A DNA stretch of 64,000 nucleotides from Symbiodinium natans (taxonomy: Eukaryota > Sar > Dinophyceae > Suessiales > Symbiodiniaceae): NCBI GenBank assembly GCA_905221605.1, contig CAJNDS010001524.1:721062-785061 (forward strand). The letters run 5' to 3'. The notes beneath the pieces were generated by a model that ran no database searches, was not told the origin of the DNA, and worked only from the letters and a program-made list of their open reading frames with translations. Made by a program: the position numbers and the translations under genes. This document shows positions 36,401-47,984 of the stretch, in pieces (within the stretch, counting starts at the first letter, position 1; each line of letters starts with the position of its first letter).

Positions 36401-39400
36401 CCAGCAACGACATGGCACGAATCGTTTGCAGCATCCGTTCCTAATCGCACAGGGTGCTTACGGGTGCTTCAACGCCCAGCCCCCGCTGATCCTCCTTGGG
36501 CAACCAGGAGTTGGCCACGAGTTTGGCAGGGGAGTGGCGCCTGCCCAACGCAGAGGCAACCCCGGACGCCACTCTTAGGGGGACCACAGCCTCTGATGGC
36601 AACCCAGCCTGCTCCAACGGAATCGGAAGCGTTCTCCCCTGAAACCGCTACAACCACTCCTGCAGATTTGGAATGTGAAGTAGACATGCTTGCACTGGGC
36701 GGTGTGAAGGCAACGCGCATGGAAGACAAAGGCACGACGCAGACATTGACTTGAGCAAGGCTTTCGGCAGCGTCCAAGATAGCACACTTCGCCGCGTGCG
36801 CAACTGTGCTACAAGCACCCAGGTGTTGCGGCCGCTACCCTGCACGTGCAGGTACAGGATTGCTGGCTTTGCCGAGCACGATTGGTCGCCGATTCGGCCT
36901 GAGCAGCAAAACATCTACTCGCCTGACACCCATCGCCTCTCCAAACAAGAGGGCTGCGCCCCTCCTCCGTAGCACAGACTCGTCGCCATGTCGAGGCTGA
37001 AGGGACCTACGCTAAAACCGAGCTCTGCAAATCGAAAACCTTACCCGTGCTCAAGCCGAAAAAGCCGGCCCATGGAGTCACGGAGCACCCGGACCTGCCG
37101 GCAACAAACGGAACCCCACCTGGGCGAGGTCAGAAACCCATCCGGGACTCGTACCACGGAAGCCGTTCCCTGCCACACCACATGCCACAAGTCCTCAGGA
37201 TCACATTTTCAGCAGTCCACTGTCGTGGTTCGATCCCGAAAGGTGCGTCCAACCGTGGGCTAGCCCAGGCGCCAGCTTTGCACCTGACCGCGACGCTTCA
37301 GGATTCCGGGTTTCGCGAAGTCCTTCCTGAACGAGCCGCCAGTCCCAACCCCTGCCGAACAGGTAGAGTGGTCTACGAATGAATTTGGTCCGCCCTCGTA
37401 CTCAAATTTGGCAGGGACGAAGCGTCCATGTCTACAATACGGGCAGCCACAGCTGCCTGAACCGTGTTGGAAGTACATGCATGCATTCCCCAGTGCTCAA
37501 AATCGACACCGATGCTGCTTCAATGGACAAGAAAATCTTTCACCACCCCACGCCAAGCTCTGAGCACCCCTTGCTTGCTGCAGGATGTTTTCTCGCGCTT
37601 GCTGGAGGCCACAGCCAGCAGAAGGATGCCCAGGGCCTATCTGAGAGATATGGAAGAGGAATTGACATAGACCTCAGTTTCGCTAGCTTTCCAAGGGAAG
37701 ATCGGAGGACTCCCCCCCTCCAACTTGTCTTTCTAACTGGACAAACCTGGCGGGACCGAGCCTGACCCTAAAAAAAAGGACAGGAACCGGAATCGTTCGG
37801 CTACAGTACGTGGCCATGTGTTTTCTTTTCAAGCCTGGACCCAAAGCCCTTCAGAATTTTGCAGGCAGAGAGGCGCACCGCCGGGCAGCCGAAAGCCTTT
37901 GTCTACCCCTCGAAACCTGCCAGCGCGGTTAGCGTCTGTAGCTTGCCTGATTAGCGTCTCATCACTCTCATGTGAGACTCTGAAAGAGAATTGCGAGTGG
38001 TTCCTGCCGGAAGCAAGGCAAGTGCCTGCAGTGCTCAGGACTGGCTTCGGGACTTCACACGGAGGGGCGGGCCGGCTTGGTCCGCGTCTGCCTCTGCAAT
38101 CTGCAAGCACACTTGCCCACTCGAGCTGCATGCTTGATCCGGCTTAGCCGCTTTAGCATAGACAGCATGCCCCTAGCCCTCACACCACTTCGTCGTCTGA
38201 AGTGCTCTTGCTTTCGTGTTCAGCGACACAGCATTCGAATTTGCGACTTCAGCTGCTTCAGCTTCCACGCGGCACAAAAGCCGCACCGCTCACCAGGACT
38301 TGAGCGCCCAGCCGCTCCATTCCTTCAAGGGCTCCCCGCACCAAAACGGTTAGCCCAGATGGCAAATCATGTCCGCTCTGCATGCTCCGCGGGAAACAAG
38401 CTTCCGATACAGGACGCTAAGGGACACTAGCTCCCTGAATGCATTCGTCAATCCTTGCAGCAGGCCGTTGCACAGCATGCGCGCTTCAACCGTGCGAGCG
38501 ATGGCGCAGCCGTGTGATCCTGTCATCCTGCACCCGGAACATCCAACAATTTGAAATGGAGCAGCAACGAAGTCTGGGACTGGATCCGACACCTGGCGCG
38601 CGACGACTGCGGATACAGACTTGCATCGGCACCAACCCCTGCATTAAACCTGCGTGGGACAGCGCCTATGCCGGCAGGTCAGAAACAGCTTTGAGGCGCA
38701 CTTGAAACCCTCGACCCCTAAGCCCGACATTGGAACAACGGCCTGGCTGACCCCAAGGCGACCGACACGAGCGGACATGGCATGTCATTCGATGCGTGGC
38801 AACTCACCTCGCGGCTACTCAGCAAACTTACATCAGGTCAGGCGCAGAGAGCATAGAGGGCCTCAAGTCATGTGAGGCGTTCAGGGTCTCGAGCATTCTG
38901 GCTTTCAGAGCCCTGCTCACCGAAGATGGGGCTGTTTGAAAGACGTTTCGCATTCGAAAGAAGCTAAGCATGTACATTTTTTGGACCCCCTTCTCGGGGT
39001 TATACGCCTGTTGCGGTTGACAGAAGTAAGAGAGGCTGGAACGTGCTCGAGCGAGGGAGCCGGTTCAGAATCTTTCAGTTTTGACATTAACACGCCCTAC
39101 ACCACGCTCTGCAATGAAGCCCGCATTTTTGGGGGCAACGGCCTTTGGGGGAAGAGCTGCCCCTTAAGTGAGCTCAGAAGGCAGGGCCATGATGTTCAAA
39201 GCAAGCATGCAAGAAGCATGCCATCGCAGGGCTTGAGGCGTTCGACGCAGTATCCTTCGTCCATTCCTTCAACCCCCCCCTCCCGCGTGAATGCACAAGG
39301 ATCTTCTTGTAGGCTGTTGGAGGTCATGCCGTTTCAACTGGAACCCCGGATGGCGCCATATCTGGCTATCTGTGGCTGCCAGATGCAGATGGCTGCGAAG

Positions 39401-40926
39401 GAAGACAAGGATGAGGTCTCGGATCCACTGTTCTGGCCTTTCCCAAGTCGCAAGATGCCGCAGACACACTCGGAATGCACGCGCGGCAGCTCTTGTATCT
39501 TCGCAGCACTCGGATACCAAAGCAGATTGTGGAACCACGAAGAAGTACCCTGCGCCCTCCTGGACAAGACATCAGTGGCGGAGCTCTACTGAACCTCCAC
39601 TGGCCCGCGCTGTCCTGACAAAACCATACGAGTCATGCGAAGGTTCTTGATGTTGCTCCACTCGCATCGCCCGTGGACCCGCTTGTCCAAACGCTTCAAG
39701 CTGAGAGGCTGACATCGAATCCAGTCACATGTATCTGTGCAACAAATCGAAGCTTCAGATTTCGATTGCGCCTGTACAAAACTCATGCCAGCTTGGGACT
39801 TGCAAAACAACAGGCCGTGATCGTCAACAAGCTTCAGGCACTTGGCCAGCACAGCACCTTCCTTGCGCCAGCTTGCCCACACAGAAACACCTGCATATGA
39901 CAGCGGGTCTTCGGCAAATGCCACTCTTCGAGATGCTAAGCAAGCCTCCCACCTCGAGCGACCTTCATACGCGAACGCAACACGCTCATCCGAGCCTGCC
40001 TCTATGCAACCTCCGCGCAGCCCGTGCAGAGTCGGGCAAAGAGCGTGGCAAGTACGTGGGACTGGGACTGTTCTGTGATGGGCGTTTGTGTGGCCCAGGC
40101 CGCCAAGACAACATGAAGGGCAAGGGCACAGGCCTGGGAACGTGAAAGAAAGCCTTCGAAAGACTCAGGCAACAGCGCGAGCAAGGGCGCACTTGGCGAA
40201 AGTCGTTTACCCTACGTGGTCAAAATCCAGGAATACGTCTCGGCATCAAAAGTGAGCAGATCAGCAAATCTGATCCCGTGTCCTGCACTGGGCTATGGTG
40301 CCAAGCCTCTAAGTCTGCAACGCATGGCAACCCAGCTTCTGATCCAAGACACGTGCAAGGACGGGGGGACAAGCTAACCCGAAGTCATGATGAGGGCGTC
40401 GCTCAGCCCACACGCCTCACATACGCAACAGGGACAAGCGCAGCCTCCTGAGACAAATACTGCTCGAACACATCAACCGTCTGACCTGCACATACATATG
40501 CAAACATTTGCATGCGATACATGTACACAACAATAATGCAATAAGCCTATATCTCTTTGAACTTATGCATTGTCTTATGTACGCAAGTATGTACACACCA
40601 TGTCATATTGTACTGACGTCTATGTTCGTCCCCCCGGCCCCCGCCCTGCCGACCCGCTTGGCCGCGCCTGGTCATCAGGCATCGTCATGGCCTACGTAGA
40701 AAACTTGGCTGCGTATATGCGAGATTGCTACCTCTTTGCATGACATGCAAAGTCCGAGACCTCTTCTATATAACTATATCACAACACATTGGCGCCTTTG
40801 AGCCGAGATCCAATGACATGCAAGACGCTTAGTTACACAAGCGATGATCATGACAGCCTGAAATGTTTTTTTGTTTGTGTCTGTGTGGTTTTTGTATTGA
40901 TTTTGTTAGGACCACCCGATCAATCG
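33490..40926 (+). repeat. Segmental duplication block B, copy 2
   Basis: Second copy of 22,480-29,990. It is joined to block A copy 2 through about 140 bases of weak similarity (33,350-33,490), which is where segment X is missing. Differences from copy 1 are mostly short indels and substitutions, concentrated in 38,300-39,300. Confidence 0.9.
34820..35275 (+). repeat. TGGCCA minisatellite, block B copy 2
   Basis: Copy of the array at 23,850-24,300 with almost no changes. Good conservation of a minisatellite argues for a recent block duplication. Confidence 0.75.
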
Positions 40927-41854
40927 TTTTAAGCTTGCATGCTTCGGCAAAAGTAACGAGTATGCCGGCAACATATTCGGCCCCCTTCGGCTGCCACGAA
41001 TCAAAAGCTCTCAAGCGTCGTTTCAGAGGCCGCAACTGCTGAAAGCAGCTGGAAAGCATGTGCTAAGCCGGATGGTTGACCGTGGAAATGAGGCAGTAAC
41101 AACAATATGATTAACCGGTTCAGAGAGGTGTTCACAGGATCACTAGTTCTGTTTACGGTGGAACAAGAGTGAGAGAGAACAGCCTGGACTCCACAGTTCC
41201 AGGATGATACGGTTCTGATGAGTGCTGGAAAGGTTGGACAAAGGACTATAAGGGCCCCATTAAAAGACTTGTTATAGGGGCCCACTGAACTGATGATGTC
41301 CCGGACCAGGCGTTAACAGGGTCTCAAGGTGTGATGGGAAAGCCTGAATGATTATAACCAGTCCTGCCTCCTGCCTCCTGCCTCCTGCCTCCTGCCTCCT
41401 GCCTCCTGCCTCCTGCCTCCTGCCTCCTGCCTCCTGCCTCCTGCCTCCTGCCTCCTGCCTCCTGCCTCCCCCGAACAAATGAACGAAGGATGTGAGCGCG
41501 TCATAATTAACACGGACATTATATTCTAAACGCGTGAGCAACGTGAACGTTGTGTGCGTGAACTCATGTATTGTTTCTGTTTGCTCGCGCGTTGGTTTCG
41601 TCACTCACTATTACTATAATACTATTCATTTCAGCAAAAATCGGCCATCTTAGGTAGCCGAGGAATCAAAAGAAAATCTTTCCTCAGAGCTCTGCAAGCA
41701 TCAGATGCTGCATACATCAAGCTGAATCCTGCATTGTACAATCCCTGAGCTTGCATGAGCATGGGAATGAGTCTGACAGCAAACATTGAAAAATTCTCAA
41801 GTCAAACTTCAAATTGTCAATTTTTGTTTTATTAAAGCGGGCGCCTCTTTACTA
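40927..41854. other. Unassigned, AT-richer spacer with 7-bp satellite
   Basis: Noticeably more A+T-rich than the preceding 40 kb. No gene recognised. It contains a perfect 7-bp array described separately. Confidence 0.5.
41363..41469 (+). repeat. 7-bp tandem array (CCTGCCT)
   Basis: About 15 perfect copies of CCTGCCT with no interruptions, so probably a young, unstable array. The minus-strand frame through it reads as a repeated GGRRQEA pattern, an artefact. Confidence 0.95.
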
Positions 41855-42114
41855 CATCAGCAGCACAGTAGGCCGTTCTTGTGGGTCTGACAGCTACTTT
41901 GAGAGCCAAACTGTACAAGCCAGCGAGTGTAAAAGAAGTTGTGGCTACAAAGAAGCAACGCAGAGGCCCTTATTGCAGACAACTTAACACAAGGCCAGCA
42001 AGGTGAGAGCAAGGAAAACAAGAAACTACCGGCACCGTTCACTCAAAAGCCCGACACCCATAGCAATGCTGCGCCACGTCTGGCACAGACCTTAAGCGAA
42101 GGTATGGGTAGGCC
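41855..42114 (+). repeat. Dispersed repeat R1, plus orientation
   Basis: Matches the reverse complement of about 58,608-58,840: AGTGTAAAAGAAG-type start, AGCCAAACTGTACA, GGCCAGCAAGGTGAGA and TGCTGCGCCACGTCTGG all occur in inverted order there. It is a dispersed repeat of unknown class; no coding capacity. Confidence 0.7.
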
Positions 42115-42118
42115 GTAA

Positions 42119-42240
42119 GGCAAGGAACCTCCGTCACCTGAACTGCTCAACGCGTCCGTGGAGACAGTCCCCACACCAACGGCAGGGCCGTAGCAAAGCG
42201 TAGCACTCAGTACACCTTTGGGTTGACAAGAAAGTTGCAA
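42119..42240 (+). repeat. Dispersed repeat R3, copy 1
   Basis: Similar to 47,410-47,515 (shared AACCTCCGTCACAT/CTGAACTGC, CAACGCGTCCG, CAGGGCCGTAGCAA, TAGCACTCAGTACACCTT). The second copy is the left flank of the copia insertion. Confidence 0.7.
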
Positions 42241-42550
42241 GCACACTGAAGAAAAGGTACGAATGCGCACAAATGCACAATGCACACAGAGTGCCAGAAG
42301 GGGCACCAACCCCCCCCCCTGGCGAGGGAGGGGCCGGTGTGGCTACACAATGCTGCCATCCGAGCAACGCCGGCCAGGAGTAGGATGCAGGTTTTCATCC
42401 CCCCCTGCCATTGATAGCACGGCGCTGTGTGAGTCCGGGCGTCCTCACATAGACTTTGGGGAGTCCCTATTTGGAGGCTCCTTGTGTTTGCAGCGACGCA
42501 TGGAAAGTTTGAGGCTATGCTAGTTTTCGGGGCAGGTACAGGTAACGCTC

Positions 42551-43702
42551 CTGCCCCGCGCAGCGGCCGATTTTGGACAGTACACAGGTCTCCAAGGCTA
42601 CAGGCTGGCATGTGCTATTGGGCGGTGGGGACTGGCCATAAGCGGAGCTAGGCAGCCGGCAGCTTCTGCAAGCAAGCTTCCGTGTGGCTGGGCCTGCGCT
42701 CAGCTTGCTTAGTTTGGTGGAACCTCAAGCAAGTTGCAGGAAGCCTGTTTGCTGAGTGGGTTGCACACCTATCTTCATTGCCCCGCGCAACGGTCGATTT
42801 TCCAGACACTTAACGATACTGTGATCACTTAACTGCCCCGCGCAGCGGCCCATTTTTGCGACTGCAAACCTGTCACAGAACTGGGCAGTTTGCGCGGAAC
42901 GATACACATCTCTGCTGCTCTCAGGTCCTGTGAGAGCCGATAGGCTCGTGAGATCTCTCCGCCTTGCTCACAGGTCCCGTAGGTCAATAAGCTTCCGGCT
43001 CGAGATCTCTCTCCCTGCTGTTCCCGGGTCCGGAGAGTCCATAGGCTTCAGGTTTGCTATTTATCTGCGTGCTGCTCCCTGGTCCCGTAGGCCCATAGGC
43101 TTCAGGTTCGCGCTTTTACTTCATGCCGGGTCCTGCAACCCGATAGGCTTCAGGTTCGCGATTTCCCTCCCTGCTGCTCCCAAGTCCCGAGGGACCACAA
43201 GCTTCGGGTGCACGACTTAACCTCCTGCTGCTTCCAGGTCCAGCGCCCATAGGCTTCAGGCTCAAGATTTCTCTCCCTGCTGCTCCCCGGTCCGGAGAGC
43301 CGGGCTTCAGGTTTGCGATTTCTCTGCACTCTGCCCTCGAAGGTCCCATAGGCCCACAGGCTTCAAGTTCGCGATTTCATTCCCTGCTGCTCCCAAATCC
43401 CGAAGGCCCATAGGCTTCAGGTTCGCGATTTCGCTCCCTGCTGCTCCCAGGTTACGAGGACCCGTCAGAAGCTTCTGGCTTGCGATTTCTCTCCCTGTTG
43501 CTCCAGGCCCCGGTAGATACATTTGCTCAAATGGCAATCCTTCCGCGAAATCTCGCTTAGTGACTTTGGCCTCCCAGCGTATCTGCAGGTTTTGGGATTC
43601 CCCCCCCCTCCAGGCTACTCTAGGACAACCGCGCAAGCTTAAGGGACCAAGTAAACCGACTTGAAACTTAAACTTAGCTCCGCGCAGCGGCCGAAAATTT
43701 TT
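42551..43702 (+). repeat. Four dispersed GCGCAGCGGCC motifs
   Basis: The word CCCCGCGCAGCGGCCGATTTT or a close variant occurs at about 42,554-42,575, 42,780-42,801, 42,836-42,857 and 43,679-43,700. The third has CCCATTTT and the fourth CCGAAAATTTT. Spacing is irregular, so this is not a simple tandem array. Confidence 0.7.
42905..43525 (+). repeat. ~54-bp minisatellite, array 1
   Basis: About 11 units of the pattern CATAGGCTTCAGGTTCGCGATTT-CTCCCTGCTGCTCCC-GGTCCCG (broken here with dashes). The period of about 54 bases is divisible by three, so frames on both strands give an 18-residue repeat, with ANLKPMG on the minus strand and GFRFAIS on the plus strand. Units vary in length and several shift frame, which argues against selection for coding. 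Confidence 0.85.
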
Positions 43703-43867
43703 ATCTGTTAAGGGAATAGCCAAGAGGAGAACTTAAAGGGTGAATCCCAACCCCCACAGTGCCAGGCGCAGCCTGGGGCGTCACCCTTTCCACCAGATAA
43801 TGACCAGTAGAGTTCACCACTAGAGCCAATCTCTAACTAACCACCACCCAGTAGAAAGGGAACCTTA

Positions 43868-44245
43868 AGATTCGCGCTGTTACTTCATGCCGGGTCCTGA
43901 AACCCGATAGGCTTCAGGTTCGCGATTTCCCTCCCTGCTGCTCCCAAGTCCCGAAAAGACCACAAGCTTCAGGTGCACGACTTAACCTCCTGCTGCTTCC
44001 AGGTCCAGCTTCAGGCTCAAGATTTCTCTTCCTGCTGCTCCCCGGTCCGGAGAGCCGGGATTCAGGTTTGCGATTTCTCTGCACTCTGCCTCCAAAGGTC
44101 CCATAGGCCCATAGGCTTCAGGTTCGCGATTTCATTCACTGCTGCTCCCAAATCCCGAAAGCCCATAAGCTTCAGGTTCGCGATTTCGCTCCCTGCTGCT
44201 TCCAGGTCACAGGGACCCTTGCGATTTCTCTCCCTGTTGCTCGAA
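43868..44245 (+). repeat. ~54-bp minisatellite, array 2
   Basis: A second array of the same unit. Its units match, in order, those from about 43,108 to 43,440 of array 1 (same CTTCATGCCGGGTCCTG unit first), so it arose by duplication of a multi-unit block rather than by independent expansion. Confidence 0.85.
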
Positions 44246-44332
44246 CTGTCACCTCCCTGGCCAAGCATATCATAATTCCTCCTTTCACCCCGACGCACAC
44301 CACACTGCCCACACTGATGACACGCACGTCTG

Positions 44333-44470
44333 TGAAGGCATTGTGGGGGCCTCATGTGGAATTCCCTGAAAGCAAAGCAATTCGAAGATCCCCGGGTTCC
44401 CGGGTTGCTTGGACGGTCTGCAACCAACCGAGTGGCAAGTGTGAAAGTTTCAGGTTTCCACAACTGTCCT
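44333..44470 (+). repeat. Short direct repeat, copy 1
   Basis: About 130 bases repeated at 44,712-44,835 (GGGGGCCTCATGTGGAATTC, CTTGGACGGTCTGCAACCAA, GTGGCAAGTGTGAAAGTTT). Copy 1 has an extra CCCGGGTT insertion. Function unknown. Confidence 0.8.
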
Positions 44471-44711
44471 GCTAACGTAACCGACAAGTATTAGGTTAGA
44501 AGTCTCACAACTGCCCTGCAGGCCATGCGCACCTGGCGCAGGGCACACGCCTAGCACCTGGCGACAAGGCACTCATGGCCTGCGCTGTGACTGGGGTGTT
44601 TGGACTAGAGGGGCACTTCGGCTTCGGGACCTTTCTCAACCGCACCTCAACACGCGGCACGCAGGACACCTGGCAACAAGGCACTCAAAGGCCTGCACTG
44701 CGAAGAATCCA

Positions 44712-44835
44712 TAGGCATTATGGGGGCCTCATGTGGAATTCCCTGAAAGAGAATCAATTGAAAGATCCCCTGGTTGCTTGGACGGTCTGCAACCAACCAA
44801 GTGGCAAGTGTGAAAGTTTGAGGTCTCCAGACGCG
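44712..44835 (+). repeat. Short direct repeat, copy 2
   Basis: Second copy of 44,333-44,470. The sequence between the copies includes duplicated CACCTGGCGACAAGGCACTC-type words (about 44,556 and 44,667), so the true repeated unit is about 380 bases with internal decay. Confidence 0.75.
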
Positions 44836-45384
44836 CAAGAAACCCAAAGAAATTGTGTTCTTGTGGAAGGGAACGGGCTTCCACAAATGTTTAATGTAAA
44901 GGACAACTAAGGGCTCAGTTGACGCAATGCTGAACTACGGTTGGAAGCGAGCGTTCCCAACAAGAATTGTGCCTAAAACAAAGAGCATGCGTCAAGCTTG
45001 CAAAATGTTGACTTATAGGCAATCTAGAGCAAGGCAATGGATTCTTCTTGCAAGCGCGCTTGCAACAAGAAACTGCGCAATGCTAAGAGGCCCCAATTAC
45101 AAACCAAACATAGGCTTCTGGGCTTGGGCTCAGTTCGAATCGTGGATCTCTCATCGTGTTCAGCCGTTTAAAGAACGCCATGGCATTCGAGCCGCCATGG
45201 CCCACCTGCGTTTTTACCATTGTTTTTCCGAGAAGTCTGAGTCAGTTGCATGTGTTTTTGACTGGCGGTTTCTTACGTGCCAGTTGGGCCCAGGACAACC
45301 TGCCTGATGGTGGGATCTTGCATAAGTTTAATTTTTTGTGTCAAAGATTGACGGGTGTCGGTTTTTTTTTTTCGCTTTGGTGCC

Positions 45385-46380
45385 AAGTACCTGGGAGGTC
45401 CGGGCCGGACGTCTCAATTCTTGACATGAGTTCCGACGCCAAACTCAGCGCCGCAGAAGCTTCTTTGCCATCTTCGCACTGCGCGCCAAGATAGAAACAG
45501 CTGAATTCAAGCAATAAGCACTGGAAAAAAGGCATCCGAGTTACATGTGTGGGCGGAGTCGGTGGAGTTCATGTAAGCGGAGTCGGCGGAGTCCTTCCAA
45601 AGTGGAATTCCCCTTAGAACGGCAGCGGAGTCGAGGTGAGCCCGTTTTAAATATACAATGGTTTTTAAACCGGGGAAGACACGACTCCGCGACATGTGTA
45701 CCATCCCTCGTGCACCAATCCTGCAACATCTACGCGAAGATTCTATGGGGTGGGGGGTAATCTTGCTTCCTGAATCACGTTTAAGAACTGCAAAGCTGCG
45801 CAAAAGTTGCTGTCCGTGTTCACTGCAGGTGACCGGAAGAAATCTCACAAATCCCACCTGACATCGTGCCCAGTTTATGCGCCCCAAACTGACGCATTTT
45901 TTGAGACGTCCAGCGCAGTCTCCCTCGCAGTCCCCCTAGGTTCACGGTCGATCGTTAATCGTCAGCCGACACCGCGCCAGACGTGAACCGACGGTCACGC
46001 CGGACTAACGCTCAATTGTAAAAGAAAGGAAGTAGGAACGACACGAGGACTCAGCGTCCGTCATCTAGCCTATATGGGAAATCTGGGCCCCACTTCTGGG
46101 GCTAAATTTTGACCCAGAGCTGAATCTGGGCGGCCCCGCTTTTGGGGCCGTCTGAAGAAAAGTGACTTCAGGCGGCCCCAAAAATGGGGCCCCACATGCC
46201 TTCCAGGAGGCCGCCTGGCGACCCCGTCTCCGAACCCACCAGGTTGAGATTTTGAGACACACCATATGCGAAGTTAAACTCACAAGTTTTGGCACGCTAC
46301 ATCACTGACCGGCGGCTAACTGCACAAAACCCTCACGATTTCTGCAGCCGTCAGCAATTTTCCCTGAGCCAACTGGCAAT
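45385..46380 (+). repeat. ~0.97-kb tandem repeat R2, unit 1
   Basis: Begins at GTCCGGGCCGGACGTCTCAA and is repeated from 46,386. It contains a GGAGTCGG-rich stretch (45,551-45,640), a stretch that recurs inverted at 58,145-58,605, and a palindromic GGCCCC-rich core at 46,080-46,215. No coding frame is convincing. Confidence 0.85.
46080..46215. repeat. Palindromic GGCCCC core of R2
   Basis: GGGCCCC, GGCGGCCCCGCTTTTGGGGCCG and CAGGCGGCCCCAAAAATGGGGCC (about 46,086-46,190) form overlapping inverted repeats, with CTGAAG and CTTCAG bracketing a short loop. The same structure recurs at about 47,046-47,170. It could form strong hairpins or be the remains of a small foldback element. Confidence 0.6.
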
Positions 46381-46385
46381 CTGGA

Positions 46386-47353
46386 AGGTCGGGCCGGACG
46401 TCTCAATTCTTGATGAGTTCCAACGCCAAACTCAGCGCCGCAGAAGCTTCTTTTGCCATCTTCGCACTGCGCGCCAAGATAGAAACAGCTGAATTCAAGC
46501 AATAAGCACTGGAAAAAAGGCATCCGAGTTACATGTGTGGGCGGAGTCGGTGGAGTTCATGCAAGCGGAGTCGACGAAGTCCTTCCAAAGTGGAATTCCC
46601 TTAGAACGGCAGCAAGTCGAGGTGAGCCCGTTTTAAATATTTTTAAACCGGGGAAGACACGACTCCGCGACATGTGTACCATCCTCGTGCACCAAATCCT
46701 GCAACATCTACGCTAAGATTCTATGGGGTGGGGGGTAATCTTGCTTCCTGAATCACGTTTAAGAACTGCAAAGCTGCGCAAAAGTTGCTGTCCGTGTTCA
46801 CTGCAGGTGACCGGAAGAAATCTCACAAATCCCACCTGACATCGTGCCCAGTTTATGCGCCCCAAACTGACGCATTTTTTGAGACGTCCAGCGCAGTCTC
46901 CCTCGCAGTCCCCCTACGGTCGATCGTTAATCGTCAGCCGACACCGCGCCAGACGTGAACCGACGGTCACGCCGGACTAACGCTCAATTGTAAAAGAAAG
47001 GAAGTAGGACGACACGAGGACTCAGCGTCCGTCATCTAGCCTATGGGAAATCTGGGCCCCACTTCTAGGACTAAATTTTGACCCAGAGCTGAATCTGGGC
47101 GGCCCCGCTTTTGGGGCCGTCTGAAGAAAAGTGACTTCAGGCGGCCCCAAAAATGGGGCCCCACACGCCTTCCAGGAGGCCGCCTGGCGACCCCGTCTCC
47201 GAACCCACCAGGTTGAGATTTTGAGACACACCATATGCGAAGTTAAACTCACAAGTTTTGGCACGCTACATCACTGACCGGCGGCTAACTGCACAAAACC
47301 CTCACGATTTCTGCAGCCGTCAGCAATTTTCCCTGAGCCAACTGGCAATCTGG
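46386..47353 (+). repeat. ~0.97-kb tandem repeat R2, unit 2
   Basis: Very similar to unit 1, with deletions including about nine bases in GTTCACGGTC near 46,915. A third unit starts at 47,354 but is cut off at 47,412, where it joins repeat R3. Confidence 0.85.
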
Positions 47354-47409
47354 AAGGTCGGGCCGGACGTCTCAATTCTTGATGAGTTCCAACGCCAAAC
47401 TCAGCGCCG

Positions 47410-47596
47410 CAGAGCAAGAAACCTCCGTCACATAAAACTGCGCAACGCGTCCGAAGGACAGTTCCCACACAAGCGCCAGGGCCGTAGCAATAGCATAGCA
47501 CTCAGTACACCTTCTTGCGGTTAGATCCAACTGTGTAAATGCACAGAGAATTGAGACCAAAGACGTGTTTTGCCACACAGTAGCAGGACAGCCCTC
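47410..47596 (+). repeat. Repeat R3, copy 2 (left flank of copia insertion)
   Basis: The first about 105 bases match 42,119-42,240. The rest runs to the 7-bp direct repeat AGCCCTC at 47,590-47,596, immediately before the LTR. Confidence 0.7.
47590..47596 (+). repeat. Putative target-site duplication, left
   Basis: AGCCCTC directly before the left LTR, repeated at 57,494-57,500 directly after the right LTR, if LTR ends are taken as GTG...CAC. With TG...CA ends, one base separates the repeat from each LTR. Copia elements usually give 5 bp, so the exact duplication length is uncertain. Confidence 0.7.
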
Positions 47597-47970
47597 GTGA
47601 AAAACCGAAGGTCCCTCTGGTACCTTTTCCCTTGAAAGCACGAACCCTGACCTCTCACACAAGTGCGGACAACTCTCTCTTTTTCACAGTCAGAGCCACT
47701 TGAGCCAAAAGTCACGAAGTGCACAAACTAAACGAATTCTCTCTTGTGAGCTTAAACTCAGCTTCAGAACGAAGTTCCTACACACTGCACACTCACTTTA
47801 AATAGCGTATTGGGCAAAAACACACTCGTATGATTTCCTTGGAAATCAACGAGGCATAAACCATCGAGGATGGGATCACACGGATTCCCAATCACTCCGA
47901 AGCAAAACAAACCTATACAAGCTGATCCAAAACATGACAAAAACATCAATGATCAGCCACAATCTTCCAC
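47597..47970 (-). repeat. 3' LTR of copia element
   Basis: 374 bases identical to 57,121-57,493 except for one A. On the minus strand it starts TGGAAGATTG and ends GGTTTTTCA. It contains a TATTTAAA word (47,797-47,804, minus strand) and a 12-base word equal to the dinoflagellate spliced-leader 3' end (47,699-47,710, minus strand). Confidence 0.95.
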
Positions 47971-47984
47971 CCCCCGCATTTTGC
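47971..47984 (-). other. Polypurine tract
   Basis: Minus-strand sequence AAAATGCGGGGGG abuts the 3' LTR start TGGAAG. It is the expected plus-strand primer position. The older relative at 58,070-58,083 keeps the same ATGCAGGGGG context. Confidence 0.75.

Noticed and set aside
22480-40926. Many pairs of shared 60-180-codon frames between block B copies
   Set aside because: Recent duplication preserves any frame. Where the copies differ, indels often shift it, and no frame has a recognisable domain.
41363-41469. CRISPR-like regular repeat
   Set aside because: A simple 7-bp perfect tandem array without spacers, in a eukaryotic context.
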